Positions 1-8,770 of a DNA stretch of 41,729 bases are shown one piece after another (position 1 is the first letter of the stretch; every line of letters begins with the position of its first letter). The stretch covers positions 1 through 41,729 of the forward strand of contig SLHA01000004.1 of assembly GCA_007136405.1 (NCBI GenBank), written 5' to 3'. Origin of the DNA: Candidatus Latescibacterota bacterium (GTDB lineage: Bacteria; Latescibacterota; UBA2968; UBA8231). The position numbers and the translations under genes are program-made. The notes beneath the pieces were generated by a model. It was not told the origin of the DNA, did no database searches, and was given only the letters and a program-made list of their open reading frames with translations.

Positions 1-48
1 ACCGTTCCTGCGGATCGGCCGACAGGGGATCAGATGCAGCAGGCCTGA
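1..48 (+). CDS. Possible 3' end of an upstream gene (partial)
   Basis: The first 15 codons of frame 1 are open and end in TGA at 46-48, only 11 bases before the ABC exporter start. This would fit the tail of an upstream gene in the same operon, since no promoter or ribosome site is visible in front of the exporter. Fifteen codons cannot be identified, so the call rests only on position and frame. Confidence 0.3.
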   Translation, partial: TVPADRPTGDQMQQA

Positions 49-59
49 CCCGAAAAACC

Positions 60-1838
60 ATGCGAAACACTCTGTTCAAACGCGTATACGAGCTGGTCGC
101 CCCGTACCGAGCACGGCTGATTATCTCCCTGATCACGCTGCTCGGTCTGACCGTGCTGGGGTTGATATCGCCGGTAGTGCAGGCCAGGCTGATCGGCAAG
201 GCGCTGCCGGAAGGGGATGTGCAGCTGTTTCTGGCGTGCCTGGCGGCGCTCTTCGTCATCCACGTGACCACCAGTCTGGTGGGTTTCGGGTACTCGTATC
301 AGATGCGTGTCCTGGGCGGACGGCTGGTCTTCGACCTGCGGCGCCGTATGTACGATCACCTGCAACGGCTGTCCCTGGGTTTCTATGAGTCGCGCAGTTC
401 GGGTGAGATCATCTCCCGCATGATGACCGACGTCAACTCGGTGACGGCCCTGGTGACCGGAACTGCCCTCAACACGGTGGTCTCTCTGTTCAAGGCCGTC
501 GCCCTGCTGATCGTGCTCTTCTATGACGCCCCCAGGGTGGCTTGGGTCGCCATTGCGGTGCTTCCCCTGCATTTCCTGGGTTTCTTCATGCTCCGGGCGC
601 GCATTTCGCACTATGCCTGGAAAGCCTCCGAGAAGATGTCGCAGATCTACGGGAAGGTGAGTGAAGTGCTGGGGGCCATGAAGATGGTCAAGTCCCACTC
701 CGGCGAGATGCGCGAAAGCCGGTCGCTGATCACGCAACTGCGCGAAAGCTACGATATCGGCATCTACTCGGGCAACATGTCCAACATCTGGGCGCACGCA
801 ACCGGCAATATCAGTTACGTCGGCCAGGTCCTGGTGATGCTGGTCTGCGGCTATGCTGTGTTCAACGAACCGGACTTCACTCTGGAAGACTTCATACGCG
901 TGCTGAGCTGGGTAGGCATGCTGTACGCGCCGGTACGCGAGCTCATCGGCGTTGTCCAGCAGATTCTCCCGGCCAAGGTGGGCATCCGCAGGGTTTTCGA
1001 GATCATGGACACCCAACCGGAGGTTGAGGACCGGCCGGACGGGATGCGCGAACGCATCGTCGGTCAGGTAGTCTTCGACCGGGTCTGCTTTGCCTACGAC
1101 CAGGGAGACCAGGTGCTGCGCAACGTCTCGTTCACGGCTCTGCCTGGGGAAATGGTTGCTTTCGTCGGTCCGAGCGGCTCCGGCAAGACCACCATTGCCA
1201 ACTTGATTGCCCGGTTCTACGACAGAAGCTCCGGGGACATTCTGATCGACGGGCACGATATCATGGATTACTCGCTCCGGGCGCTCCGGGAGCAGATGAG
1301 CATCGTGTTGCAGGAAACCCATCTGTTCCGGGGCAGTATCGTGGACAACATTCGGTACGGCAAACCGGATGCCACCATGGATGACATCGAGGAAGCCGCA
1401 CGTCTGGCCAATGCCCATGAATTCATCTGTACCCTGCCGGACGGATACCGGTCCCTGATGGGCTCGGCTGGTGCACGCCTGTCCGGCGGACAGCGCCAGC
1501 GTATCGCCATAGCGCGGGCGTTGATCCGTAATCCGCGCATCCTCATTCTGGATGAGGCCACATCGGCGCTGGATACCGTCTCCGAAACCAAGGTGCAGGA
1601 GGCGCTGGCTCACCTGATGAAGGATCGCACCACGTTTGTCATCGCTCACCGCCTGTCTACCATAAAAAACGCAGGCAAGATCATCGTCCTGCAGGAGGGC
1701 AATGTGGCACAAATCGGCACGCACGATGAGTTGATCGTGGCCGAGGGACTGTACCGCGAACTGTACGACCCAGAATGGGCCAAGAAGCGCAAAGTGGAAC
1801 GCGACGAACGCATTGAGCAAATCGCCCGGGTGGCGTAG
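60..1838 (+). CDS. ABC exporter, MsbA/MDR-like half-transporter (TMD-NBD fusion)
   Basis: This is a 592-residue ATP-driven exporter half, expected to work as a homodimer in the inner membrane. About six hydrophobic segments lie in the first 310 residues, followed by a complete nucleotide-binding domain. The Walker A motif GPSGSGKTT is at about residue 370, the Q-loop lies in VLQETHLF, the signature LSGGQRQR is at about 474, the Walker B LILDEATSALD follows, and the switch histidine is in IAHRLST near 530. Length and order match the family of lipid A, multidrug and lipid exporters (MsbA, BmrA). The substrate cannot be told. The ATG at 60 gives the usual short N-terminus. Its stop overlaps the Shine-Dalgarno site of the next gene, so the two are probably co-transcribed. 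Confidence 0.93.
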   Translation: MRNTLFKRVYELVAPYRARLIISLITLLGLTVLGLISPVVQARLIGKALPEGDVQLFLACLAALFVIHVTTSLVGFGYSYQMRVLGGRLVFDLRRRMYDHLQRLSLGFYESRSSGEIISRMMTDVNSVTALVTGTALNTVVSLFKAVALLIVLFYDAPRVAWVAIAVLPLHFLGFFMLRARISHYAWKASEKMSQIYGKVSEVLGAMKMVKSHSGEMRESRSLITQLRESYDIGIYSGNMSNIWAHATGNISYVGQVLVMLVCGYAVFNEPDFTLEDFIRVLSWVGMLYAPVRELIGVVQQILPAKVGIRRVFEIMDTQPEVEDRPDGMRERIVGQVVFDRVCFAYDQGDQVLRNVSFTALPGEMVAFVGPSGSGKTTIANLIARFYDRSSGDILIDGHDIMDYSLRALREQMSIVLQETHLFRGSIVDNIRYGKPDATMDDIEEAARLANAHEFICTLPDGYRSLMGSAGARLSGGQRQRIAIARALIRNPRILILDEATSALDTVSETKVQEALAHLMKDRTTFVIAHRLSTIKNAGKIIVLQEGNVAQIGTHDELIVAEGLYRELYDPEWAKKRKVERDERIEQIARVA

Positions 1839-1847
1839 GAGGAAGAG

Positions 1848-2996
1848 ATGACCGTCGTCTCCCATGTCCTCAAAACCGTCGGTGACAACGTGCCCGTACC
1901 GCGTGTGTTCGATATCACCGCGTATTTCGAGCCGAGTGCGCATTTCCAGTACAATCGGCGCATCCGTAAAGAGTTCGATAAACTAGCTGCAGAATACTCC
2001 ATGTCCACCTGGATGCTGGGTAGCCATGGCGGTAAGGCCCGCCTGCAGACCGACGTACAGGGTATTGGCGTGGCCACCCGGTTGGAGATCGGTCGGCTGG
2101 TATTCCGTGAGGGGAGTCAAAAACGGCAGATCAAGAGTGCATTCGAGCTGTTCCGTGCGGCCCAGGAAAGGCATCTGGCCTCCGGAGACATCGATCGCCT
2201 GCTGGTCAAGTTTGCCAAGGCGGATGAGCGCCCGCGAGAACGGGAGTATATCCGACAGGCCCACAATGAGGTTTTCCAGACCGCGGAGTGCGCTTTTCTC
2301 AATCGAGAGCGCGACACCCTGGAACTGGGCCACTGCGTGTCCTACCAGTCGGTCGTACAGTACCTGCGCGAGGATGGGTTGTACCACAGTGCCCACCGGG
2401 ATCGCATCGACAAGGTCCGGCGACATCTGCAGCAGGAGGTGGGACGCTACGAGAATCACATGTTCTACGTGCGTCCGGAAGCCGTGGAGAACGATATCCC
2501 CCGGCTCGACTTCTGTTACACCGGTCCGGCCCAAGATCGCCGCGTGGAGGCCTTCCTGGAGGGATATACGGAAGAGCATCCGCAGTTCGTCAGTCCCGAG
2601 GATTATGCCCGGGACCGCAGCCGGTATGTGGATCTGAGCGACTACGAGCAAGCCAGTCGCCGGTTCGGCGGTCTGTGGGTGCTGCAAATGGACATCGTCC
2701 GCTACCTGTTCCCGCAGCAGGTGAGCTTGCTGTACCTGTTTTTCGATGCAGACCTGAGGCCAGAACTGGACCAGTGGTTCACCTGGGATGCTCTGTTCCT
2801 GCGACAGCAGAGCTCCCGGTACATACCCAAAGCCATGCGGCAGTCGCAGACCTTCCTGGAGATGATGCTCGAAGGCCTGGTGCGGAACTGCTTTCTGGAG
2901 GAGCTGGAGGGGAACTACCGGCTGGCGCCTGGATTCGCGCAATTTCGTCACGTCAGCTTCTATCAGCTGGGAGAATACCGGAAACGCCAGCGTTGA
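1848..2996 (+). CDS. Unrecognised 382-residue soluble protein
   Basis: I do not recognise this family. The ATG at 1848 follows a strong AGGAGG-type ribosome site that overlaps the exporter stop codon, so translation looks solid. The protein has no signal peptide or clear membrane segment. It is rich in charged residues and aromatic pairs (RYLF, YLFF, FYQL), with no obvious metal or nucleotide motif. The middle contains a regular charged stretch (residues about 90-200) that looks helical. It sits between an ABC exporter and two M16 peptidase homologues, so it may share a pathway with them, but nothing in the sequence proves that. Its stop codon overlaps a possible TTG start of the next gene. 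Confidence 0.8.
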   Translation: MTVVSHVLKTVGDNVPVPRVFDITAYFEPSAHFQYNRRIRKEFDKLAAEYSMSTWMLGSHGGKARLQTDVQGIGVATRLEIGRLVFREGSQKRQIKSAFELFRAAQERHLASGDIDRLLVKFAKADERPREREYIRQAHNEVFQTAECAFLNRERDTLELGHCVSYQSVVQYLREDGLYHSAHRDRIDKVRRHLQQEVGRYENHMFYVRPEAVENDIPRLDFCYTGPAQDRRVEAFLEGYTEEHPQFVSPEDYARDRSRYVDLSDYEQASRRFGGLWVLQMDIVRYLFPQQVSLLYLFFDADLRPELDQWFTWDALFLRQQSSRYIPKAMRQSQTFLEMMLEGLVRNCFLEELEGNYRLAPGFAQFRHVSFYQLGEYRKRQR

Positions 2997-3010
2997 CCGC
3001 CGCGGGAGCG

Positions 3011-4315
3011 GTGCGGGAAAGGAGGGATGAGCTGCAAAGCCGGCCACTGGGAGACGGTGTGACGCTGCATGTGGACGATCGTCGTGATCAGAAAACGGTG
3101 AGGGTGGATCTGTTCCTGAGCGAGCCGTTGCGGCCGGGACGCCACACCTTGCTGGCTCTGCTTGCGCGGGTGCTGGATAGAGGCACCCGGCGTTTGCCCG
3201 ACATGCGCAGCATCAACCGGTATGTGGATGAGCTGTACGGCGCCGACTTTACGGTGGAAACCGAACACATCGGCTTGCATCAGGTGCTGCACATCGGTAT
3301 CGAAGTCATCGATGCCCGGTACCTGCCTGACCGTGAGGATCTAGCCAGCCGCGCGCTCGCCTTCGTGCATGAGGTTTTGAATGAACCGCTGCTGCGTGAC
3401 GGCGTCTTTCCGGCGGAAATCGTGGCCCAGGAGCAGACCGGCCTGCAGACACTCATCGAGACCCGGGTAAACGACAGACAGGCGTACGCCCAACGCCGCT
3501 GTCTGGAAGTCATGTGCGCCGGTGAACCCGCCTCTTTGTCGCCCCTGGGCGATCCTGAGGAGCTGGCCCGCGTCACGGCGCACGATTTGAGGGTGTACCA
3601 TCAGGATATCCTGCGGCATGGTGTGATCGATCTGTACGTGAGTGGCGCGGTGGAACCGGCGGTGGTGGAGCAGCATTGTGTCCGGTTGGTGGGTCGGCAC
3701 CGGCGCCTGTCGCCACCGCCATCGATGTTTGACCGGCGCATCTCCAGGCGTCTGGAGCGGATGGTGAATGAGCCGCTGGACGCCACCCAGGCCTGGATAG
3801 TCCTGGGCTATCGGACCGGGCTGGGGCCCGGCGACGCGGATTATCCGGCATTGCTGCTGTTCACGCAGGTGTGGGGAGGAGACAACCAGTCGCGCCTGTT
3901 CAGGGTGGTGCGTGAGCAAGCGGGACTCTGCTATCACATCGGCTCGCATCTGCTGGGCGCATCCGGAATCATGCTCGTTTCTGCGGGAATCGAGGTTGCC
4001 GACCTGCAAGAAGCGATGTCATTGATTTCCGATGAACTGGAGTCATTGAAGCTCGGCAAGATCAATGCGGCGGAACTGCAGGCGGCGCGTTCGCTGCTGG
4101 TAAGCCGTCTGCAGCAGCTGGACGAGGATCCCTGGAACCTCATCTGCTTCCATTACCGTCAACGTCTGGCGCAATCCGGTTATACGCGTTCCGGTCTGGC
4201 GGCGGCTATCGAGGCCGTCGATGCTGCTTCGTTGACACGTGCCGCCCGGTACGTGTGGCGGGATCTGGTCTACCTCGTTCATCCGTCAACGGTGTATCCG
4301 GAGCAGCAGCCATGA
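3011..4315 (+). CDS. M16 peptidase-like protein, YfmF type (no zinc motif)
   Basis: The protein is about 434 residues with the fold signature of M16 (pitrilysin) family halves. It has an N-terminal GDGVTLHV strand followed by a domain around HTLLALLARVLDRGTRRLPD, and a C-terminal half with DPWNLICFHYRQRL. The HxxEH zinc motif of active M16 enzymes is absent. That is the usual state of the YfmF-like partner, which pairs with an active YfmH-like subunit, and such a gene follows directly. The start is uncertain: GTG 3011 is chosen, while TTG 2993 overlaps the previous stop. The open frame runs back to 2288 but that part only shadows the upstream gene. The stop TGA overlaps the ATG of the next gene (ATGA), indicating translational coupling. 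Confidence 0.82.
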   Translation: MRERRDELQSRPLGDGVTLHVDDRRDQKTVRVDLFLSEPLRPGRHTLLALLARVLDRGTRRLPDMRSINRYVDELYGADFTVETEHIGLHQVLHIGIEVIDARYLPDREDLASRALAFVHEVLNEPLLRDGVFPAEIVAQEQTGLQTLIETRVNDRQAYAQRRCLEVMCAGEPASLSPLGDPEELARVTAHDLRVYHQDILRHGVIDLYVSGAVEPAVVEQHCVRLVGRHRRLSPPPSMFDRRISRRLERMVNEPLDATQAWIVLGYRTGLGPGDADYPALLLFTQVWGGDNQSRLFRVVREQAGLCYHIGSHLLGASGIMLVSAGIEVADLQEAMSLISDELESLKLGKINAAELQAARSLLVSRLQQLDEDPWNLICFHYRQRLAQSGYTRSGLAAAIEAVDAASLTRAARYVWRDLVYLVHPSTVYPEQQP

Positions 4316-5607
4316 GAGAGGTGACCAGTGCCTGGCTGAAGGAGAGTTGTTACTGGGAAGTGCTGCCGTGCGGCCTCTCCACCTACATCCTTCCACGCCG
4401 TAACTGGCACCAGCGCAGTGCGTTGCTGGCCATCGACTTCGGCGCGATGGACCGTTGCCTGCGGTTGTCGGGCAGCCGTCGTCCACAGCGACTGCCGCCA
4501 GGCACGGCCCACTTTCTTGAACACCGCCTTTTCTACAAGACCAGCGGCGATATCACCGAACGTTTCGGGCGGCACGGTGCGGAAGTAGATGCGGACACTG
4601 CGTATACCCACACGGGATTCAGCGTTTCCTGCCGTGCCGGATTCGAGGCCGCGCTGGAACTGCTGCTGGAGCTGGCTTTTCTGTCCAGTTTCGACCCGTC
4701 GGGCGTGGAACACGAACGGGAGATCATCGCCCGGGAGATTCAACTATCCGCCGATGCGCTAGACTGGGTGGGATATCTGCGCGCCCTGGACACGATTTTC
4801 CCCGGACAGCCCATTGCCGAGGATCTCGCCGGTTCCATGCAGAGCCTGCAGTGTATCGATGCGGAGTTGCTGTCCTTGTGCCATGATTCCCTGTACCGCG
4901 CGGCGCGCGCATCGCTGTTCATCTGCGGCGACGTCAATCCGGTGCGGGTGCGACGCTTGGTATCCCACTGGCTGGACGCGCATCCCAAAGCCGCGGCACC
5001 GCCGGAGGGACACCTTGATCGCAAGCCGTTGCCCCAGTCGTCTCCCCGGCGCACCGCATCCTTCCTGCCGATATCGCGGCCGCACCTCACCCTGGCTTTC
5101 CGCGATCCTCGCGGCTTTCTGTCCGGCCTGCCCCTGCTCCAGCGTGAGATGGCGCTGGAACTGGCGGTCTATACAGTGTTCGGCCCCTCCAGCCGGTGGT
5201 ACAACCAGCGGTACGAGGAGGGGATGATCGATTCGGATTCCTTTGGCACTGAGATCAACGCCGAACCCGCCTTTGGTGTGTGTCTGTTCAGCGGTGAGAC
5301 GGCCAGACCCGGCGAACTTGAAGCCGCCATAGTCACCGAGTTGGAGAAGGCCATGGTTGACGGGTTGAACGCGGATGACTTCGCGCTGGCCCGGCAGAAG
5401 GCTTACGGTGATCTGGTCAGGGCTTATGATAGTGCTGAAAATGCCGTGGAACTCATGCACAGTGCGGTGAGTTGCGGCGCTCAGCCTTTCGATTTTCTGA
5501 CAGCATACCAGCATCTGACCCTGAGCGACGCCAACGAATGCCTGCAGACTATCCTGCGCCCTGATAGACGCGGCTGTTCCCTGATCAGGCCGATAAGTGA
5601 CGTATAG
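4312..5607 (+). CDS. M16 zinc peptidase, YfmH type
   Basis: This 431-residue protein carries the inverted zinc motif HFLEH (H67, E70, H71) in the context GTAHFLEHRLF. About 70 residues on, two glutamates seven apart (E135 and E142, in EREIIARE) match the spacing of the distal zinc ligand region in M16 peptidases, with E142 the likely ligand. YfmH-like enzymes form a heterodimer with an inactive YfmF-like partner, here the immediately upstream gene with a 4-base overlap. No signal peptide is seen, so a cytoplasmic role is likely. In Bacillota these pairs have been linked to peptide processing and to elongation factor P modification. Which applies here is not shown by the sequence. Confidence 0.88.
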   Translation: MREVTSAWLKESCYWEVLPCGLSTYILPRRNWHQRSALLAIDFGAMDRCLRLSGSRRPQRLPPGTAHFLEHRLFYKTSGDITERFGRHGAEVDADTAYTHTGFSVSCRAGFEAALELLLELAFLSSFDPSGVEHEREIIAREIQLSADALDWVGYLRALDTIFPGQPIAEDLAGSMQSLQCIDAELLSLCHDSLYRAARASLFICGDVNPVRVRRLVSHWLDAHPKAAAPPEGHLDRKPLPQSSPRRTASFLPISRPHLTLAFRDPRGFLSGLPLLQREMALELAVYTVFGPSSRWYNQRYEEGMIDSDSFGTEINAEPAFGVCLFSGETARPGELEAAIVTELEKAMVDGLNADDFALARQKAYGDLVRAYDSAENAVELMHSAVSCGAQPFDFLTAYQHLTLSDANECLQTILRPDRRGCSLIRPISDV

Positions 5608-5919
5608 ACATCGTGGCGCATGGTTCGCACAGCCGTTCCACCGGTCTGCCTGGTGTAGGCCGGCTCCGGCCTGGATACGTCTTCGGGATCGCTCGACCGG
5701 GGGAGCAAGACAAATCGTAACGGCTTGAATATAGAGCGGCTTAGCGTTATCTTGGCATACCGGAGGCCACAGGGCTGAGTCATACCCGCGCTCGGGCGGC
5801 CGGACGGGAGAGCCGCGCCAACCTTTCACACTGACGAGCGCCGCTCGCCCGTCTCCATGCACAACGCTCACCCGTCGCATGGGACGGCGCCAGTGTCACC
5901 TCGCACTCGGGAAACCGTT
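5608..5919 (+). other. 312-base intergenic region before the FliN-like gene
   Basis: No convincing gene is seen between the M16 pair and the SpoA-domain gene. The only feature I can support is a sigma70-like promoter at 5725-5753, listed separately. An in-frame ATG at 5857 could lengthen the downstream protein by 21 residues, but nothing resembling a ribosome site precedes it. Confidence 0.5.
5725..5753 (+). promoter_or_regulatory. Putative sigma70-type promoter for the FliN-like gene
   Basis: TTGAAT at 5725-5730 and TATCTT at 5748-5753 are separated by 17 bases. Each hexamer matches the consensus at 4 of 6 positions. The location in an otherwise gene-free stretch, about 160 bases before the next start codon, supports it, but it is a pattern match only. 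Confidence 0.35.
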
Positions 5920-6480
5920 ATGACCCAGGAGAGCAACAAAGGCCGCAGCGATGCTCGACAGCGGCTGGCAACCGACAGAGAGACCCTGGATGTTCCGGCC
6001 GATCGGATTGCACCCGTAACCCACCTGGAACGGCAACGGATCGAGGACGACGACAGCGCGGATCCGGTGATAGTCCATGCAGGTGACGCGGATGCTGCCG
6101 GGGCGTCAGGAACCATGCAGGCAAGGGGCTCCGACTCCGTCAGTGCGGAAGACGGGGAAGAGATCCAGCTGGTGCATCTGCCGCAGCTCGAGCCCGGCGT
6201 TCCGCCCAAACGAAAACCATCGACGTCGCGGCTGCACAACGTGGTCGTCGACGTCGCGGTAGAGCTGGGCCGGAAACCCATGACGGTGCGCGAGATCATC
6301 AACCTCAAGGAGCAGGACGTCATCGAGCTGGACAAACTGGCTGGCGAGTCCTTCGATGTGCGCGTCAACGGAAGACGCTTCGCCTGGGGCGAGGTTGTGG
6401 TGGTTACCGACATGATGGCTGTGCGTATCACCGGCCTGGTGGACTCCGTGGCCGACAGGGGAGAACGTGACCAGGAATGA
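5920..6480 (+). CDS. FliN-like protein with C-terminal SpoA domain
   Basis: This protein of 186 residues has a C-terminal block (about residues 105-178) that closely follows the FliN/SpoA pattern: VELGRKPMTVREIINL, then VIELDKLAGE, then VNGRRFAWGEVVVV and VRITGLV. SpoA domains form the C-ring of the flagellar motor switch and the sorting platform of type III secretion. The first 100 residues are acidic and low in complexity, unlike the short N-terminus of typical FliN. No other flagellar gene lies nearby; hemL follows. It could be a true FliN, a FliY-like variant or a repurposed orphan. The start at ATG 5920 is preferred over ATG 5857 because the extra residues look non-coding. Confidence 0.8.
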   Translation: MTQESNKGRSDARQRLATDRETLDVPADRIAPVTHLERQRIEDDDSADPVIVHAGDADAAGASGTMQARGSDSVSAEDGEEIQLVHLPQLEPGVPPKRKPSTSRLHNVVVDVAVELGRKPMTVREIINLKEQDVIELDKLAGESFDVRVNGRRFAWGEVVVVTDMMAVRITGLVDSVADRGERDQE

Positions 6481-6804
6481 CCCGGTTGCGTGCACCGAAT
6501 CCCTGCGCTTGCACCGGAAAGCAACACCTGGGGGACGCATCCGGACCCGGAAACCATGCCGCCATGATGGGGTTCATCCCCGCCCGGCATGAACCGGTTG
6601 CGGTGTCGTCAGGCGTCCGCAGAGTGCCAGGATATCAGACTGCCGCGGCAGGCCGGCAAGCGGCAGGGTACTGACAATCCTGATCAACGCCGCCGCGGCC
6701 CCGGACGGACAATCCCGCAAACCGGAGTGACGGACGCGCCGAAGCCTGATCATGCCCGGAAGGACCAGAACACGCACAGTGGTATACAGCCCATAGGGAG
6801 GACA
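6481..6804 (+). other. 324-base leader region upstream of hemL
   Basis: No gene is supported here. A GGGG-TTCAT-CCCC hairpin flanked by ATGCC and GGCAT lies around 6555-6591 and could act as a weak terminator or leader structure. No clear promoter hexamers are seen. A good ribosome site (AGGGAGGA) lies directly before the hemL ATG. Confidence 0.4.
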
Positions 6805-8100
6805 ATGAGACTGGGACAGAATTCAACCAGAGCCTTTGCCGAAGCGCAGCATTATATCCCCGGCGGAGTCAACAGTCCGGCGCGCGCTTTCGGCGCGGTG
6901 GGGGGAGATCCCCCGTTTATCGATTACGGCCAGGGCAGCCGAATCTTCGACATCGACGGCAATGAGTACATCGACTACGTGTGTTCCTGGGGACCGCTGA
7001 TTTTCGGCCATGCTCATCCGCGTGTTGTGGATGCCGTTTCTAGGGCCTGTTCTCGAGGCACCAGCTTCGGTGCCCCCACTACCCTGGAAACCGCTCTGGC
7101 CCGCCAGGTAGCCGACATGGTCCCTTCCGTGGAAATGCTGCGCCTGGTCAGTTCCGGTACTGAAGCCACCATGTCAGCCGTCCGGCTGGCGCGCGGGGTT
7201 ACCGGCCGGGACAAAATCGTCAAGTTCGAAGGATGCTGGCATGGCCATGGGGACAGCTTCCTGATCAAAGCCGGTTCGTCGGCCTTGACGCTGGGAGCAC
7301 CGGACAGCCCGGGTATACCCGCTGGGGTGGCGGCAGACACCATCGCGTTGCCCTATAATGATGCGGACGCGCTGGAGCAGGCCATACGGCAGCATCCGGA
7401 CCAGATAGCCGCCGTCATCGTGGAGCCTGTTGGCGGCAACATGGGTCTGGTACCCCCACGGCCGGGCTTTCTGGAGCGCTTGAGGCAGCTCACCAGGGCA
7501 GCGGGCACGATACTCATTTTCGACGAAGTGATCACCGGGTTTCGTGTGGCCCCCGGCGGCGCCCAGGAGCGTTTTGGCGTTCTTCCGGATTTGACCTGCC
7601 TGGGAAAAATCGTAGGAGGGGGACTGCCGCTGGCGGCGTATGGCGGCAGGCGTGAATACATGGAACACGTCTCACCCTGCGGTCGGCGCATATCTCAGGC
7701 AGGGACCTTGTCGGGTAACCCACTGGCCGTGGCTGCCGGACTGGAACAGTTGCGCATGCTGTCCGAACCGGGGGTGTACGACCGGCTCGAGGCCATCGCC
7801 ACCCGCCTGGCGGAGGGCATGCGGGCCAACCTCTCAACTCTTTGCCTGGACTACCGGGTGTACCAGCTAGGTGGTCTGGTCTGCCTATTCTTCACCGGAC
7901 AGGAGATCGTCGATCATGCCAGCGTCAGCACAGCGGACACCGAACTTTTCGGCAGGTATTTCCGGGCGGCCCTGGAACGCGGCATCTACCTGCCGCCGTC
8001 GCAGTATGAGTGCCTTTTCCCTTCTCTGGTGCACAGCGATGAGGACGTGGAGCGCACTCTGGAGATACAGCTGGATGCGCTCAGGGCTGCGCATGGATGA
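6805..8100 (+). CDS. hemL: Glutamate-1-semialdehyde 2,1-aminomutase
   Basis: A 431-residue PLP enzyme that converts glutamate 1-semialdehyde to 5-aminolevulinate, the C5 route to tetrapyrroles. The N-terminus (YIPGGVNSPARAF), the glycine-rich GSSALTLGAPDSPG gate region and the PLP lysine K268 in LGKIVGGGLPLAAYGG are all typical of HemL rather than of other class III aminotransferases. Full length agrees with the family. The ATG at 6805 follows AGGGAGGA. The next step of the pathway, hemB, lies 22 kb downstream in this window, so the haem genes are scattered. The stop region overlaps the ATG of the SPOR lipoprotein gene by 8 bases. Confidence 0.96.
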   Translation: MRLGQNSTRAFAEAQHYIPGGVNSPARAFGAVGGDPPFIDYGQGSRIFDIDGNEYIDYVCSWGPLIFGHAHPRVVDAVSRACSRGTSFGAPTTLETALARQVADMVPSVEMLRLVSSGTEATMSAVRLARGVTGRDKIVKFEGCWHGHGDSFLIKAGSSALTLGAPDSPGIPAGVAADTIALPYNDADALEQAIRQHPDQIAAVIVEPVGGNMGLVPPRPGFLERLRQLTRAAGTILIFDEVITGFRVAPGGAQERFGVLPDLTCLGKIVGGGLPLAAYGGRREYMEHVSPCGRRISQAGTLSGNPLAVAAGLEQLRMLSEPGVYDRLEAIATRLAEGMRANLSTLCLDYRVYQLGGLVCLFFTGQEIVDHASVSTADTELFGRYFRAALERGIYLPPSQYECLFPSLVHSDEDVERTLEIQLDALRAAHG

Positions 8101-8770
8101 GCGCCTGCCTGGCAGAAACTGCCGGGCCGGAGAGATTCTGCGGTCGCGACGGGCATCCCTGGGGCAGCTGAGGCTGCTTGCAGTCGTCGGTCTGTTGATC
8201 TACGGATGTGGCGGCGAAGTGGACCGGCGTGATGAGGCAGGAGAGGATCCAGCAGATGCGGCGGAACGCTACGAACTGGTCTTTCTCGATGATCGGGACC
8301 GGACAGAAGCAGACCGGCAACCCGTGGATACGGACGCCGGCCCGGTCGCGGCCTCCGGGGAGAGAGCCCGAACCCGTATGCGTGAGACTTCGGACCCGGA
8401 TGATCGTTCACTCTCCGTGCGTCCGGAACGAACCCCTGTGATGCCTTCGGAACCTCCTCCTGCACCCACCCCGCAGCCGTTGGAAGAGGCAGATCCGGCT
8501 GGTCCTTCGCTGCCGGTCGTCATGGATCCGGACGGTACTTTCGTAGTGCAGGTTGGATCTTTCAGTGACCGGGCCGGCGCGGACAGGCTGGTGCGGAAAC
8601 TCAAAAGCGAAGGTTATCCGGCGTACCGCATCGCGGCCGCCCGGGGACAAACTCACCGGGTGCGCATCGGTTTTTTCAGTAGCCTGGATGATGCCGAACG
8701 ATTCGGTGCCATTTTCAAGGCGGATCACGGCATGGATTTCTGGGTGGACAGGAGGCGCGATGGCGAGTGA
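8093..8770 (+). CDS. Putative lipoprotein with C-terminal SPOR domain
   Basis: This protein of 225 residues starts with a positively charged stretch and a hydrophobic run ending in LLIYGCGG. The cysteine C39 could be lipidated, although tyrosine at -2 is not the commonest lipobox residue. A long acidic and proline-rich linker (residues 45-140) follows. The last 75 residues (FVVQVGSFSDRAGADRLVRKL, then VRIGFFSS and a terminal FWV) fit a SPOR domain, which binds denuded glycan strands of septal peptidoglycan. It is probably a periplasmic division-site or envelope protein. It overlaps hemL by 8 bases and the next gene by 11, so it belongs to the same transcript. Confidence 0.82.
   Translation: MDERLPGRNCRAGEILRSRRASLGQLRLLAVVGLLIYGCGGEVDRRDEAGEDPADAAERYELVFLDDRDRTEADRQPVDTDAGPVAASGERARTRMRETSDPDDRSLSVRPERTPVMPSEPPPAPTPQPLEEADPAGPSLPVVMDPDGTFVVQVGSFSDRAGADRLVRKLKSEGYPAYRIAAARGQTHRVRIGFFSSLDDAERFGAIFKADHGMDFWVDRRRDGE

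Noticed and set aside
30..1943. 637-residue minus-strand open frame opposite the ABC exporter
   Set aside because: It is a GC-driven shadow; the plus frame has all ABC motifs and the opposite translation has none.
2288..3010. Upstream extension of the YfmF-like open frame
   Set aside because: The translation there is arginine- and glycine-rich noise across the end of the previous gene; family similarity begins near 3030.
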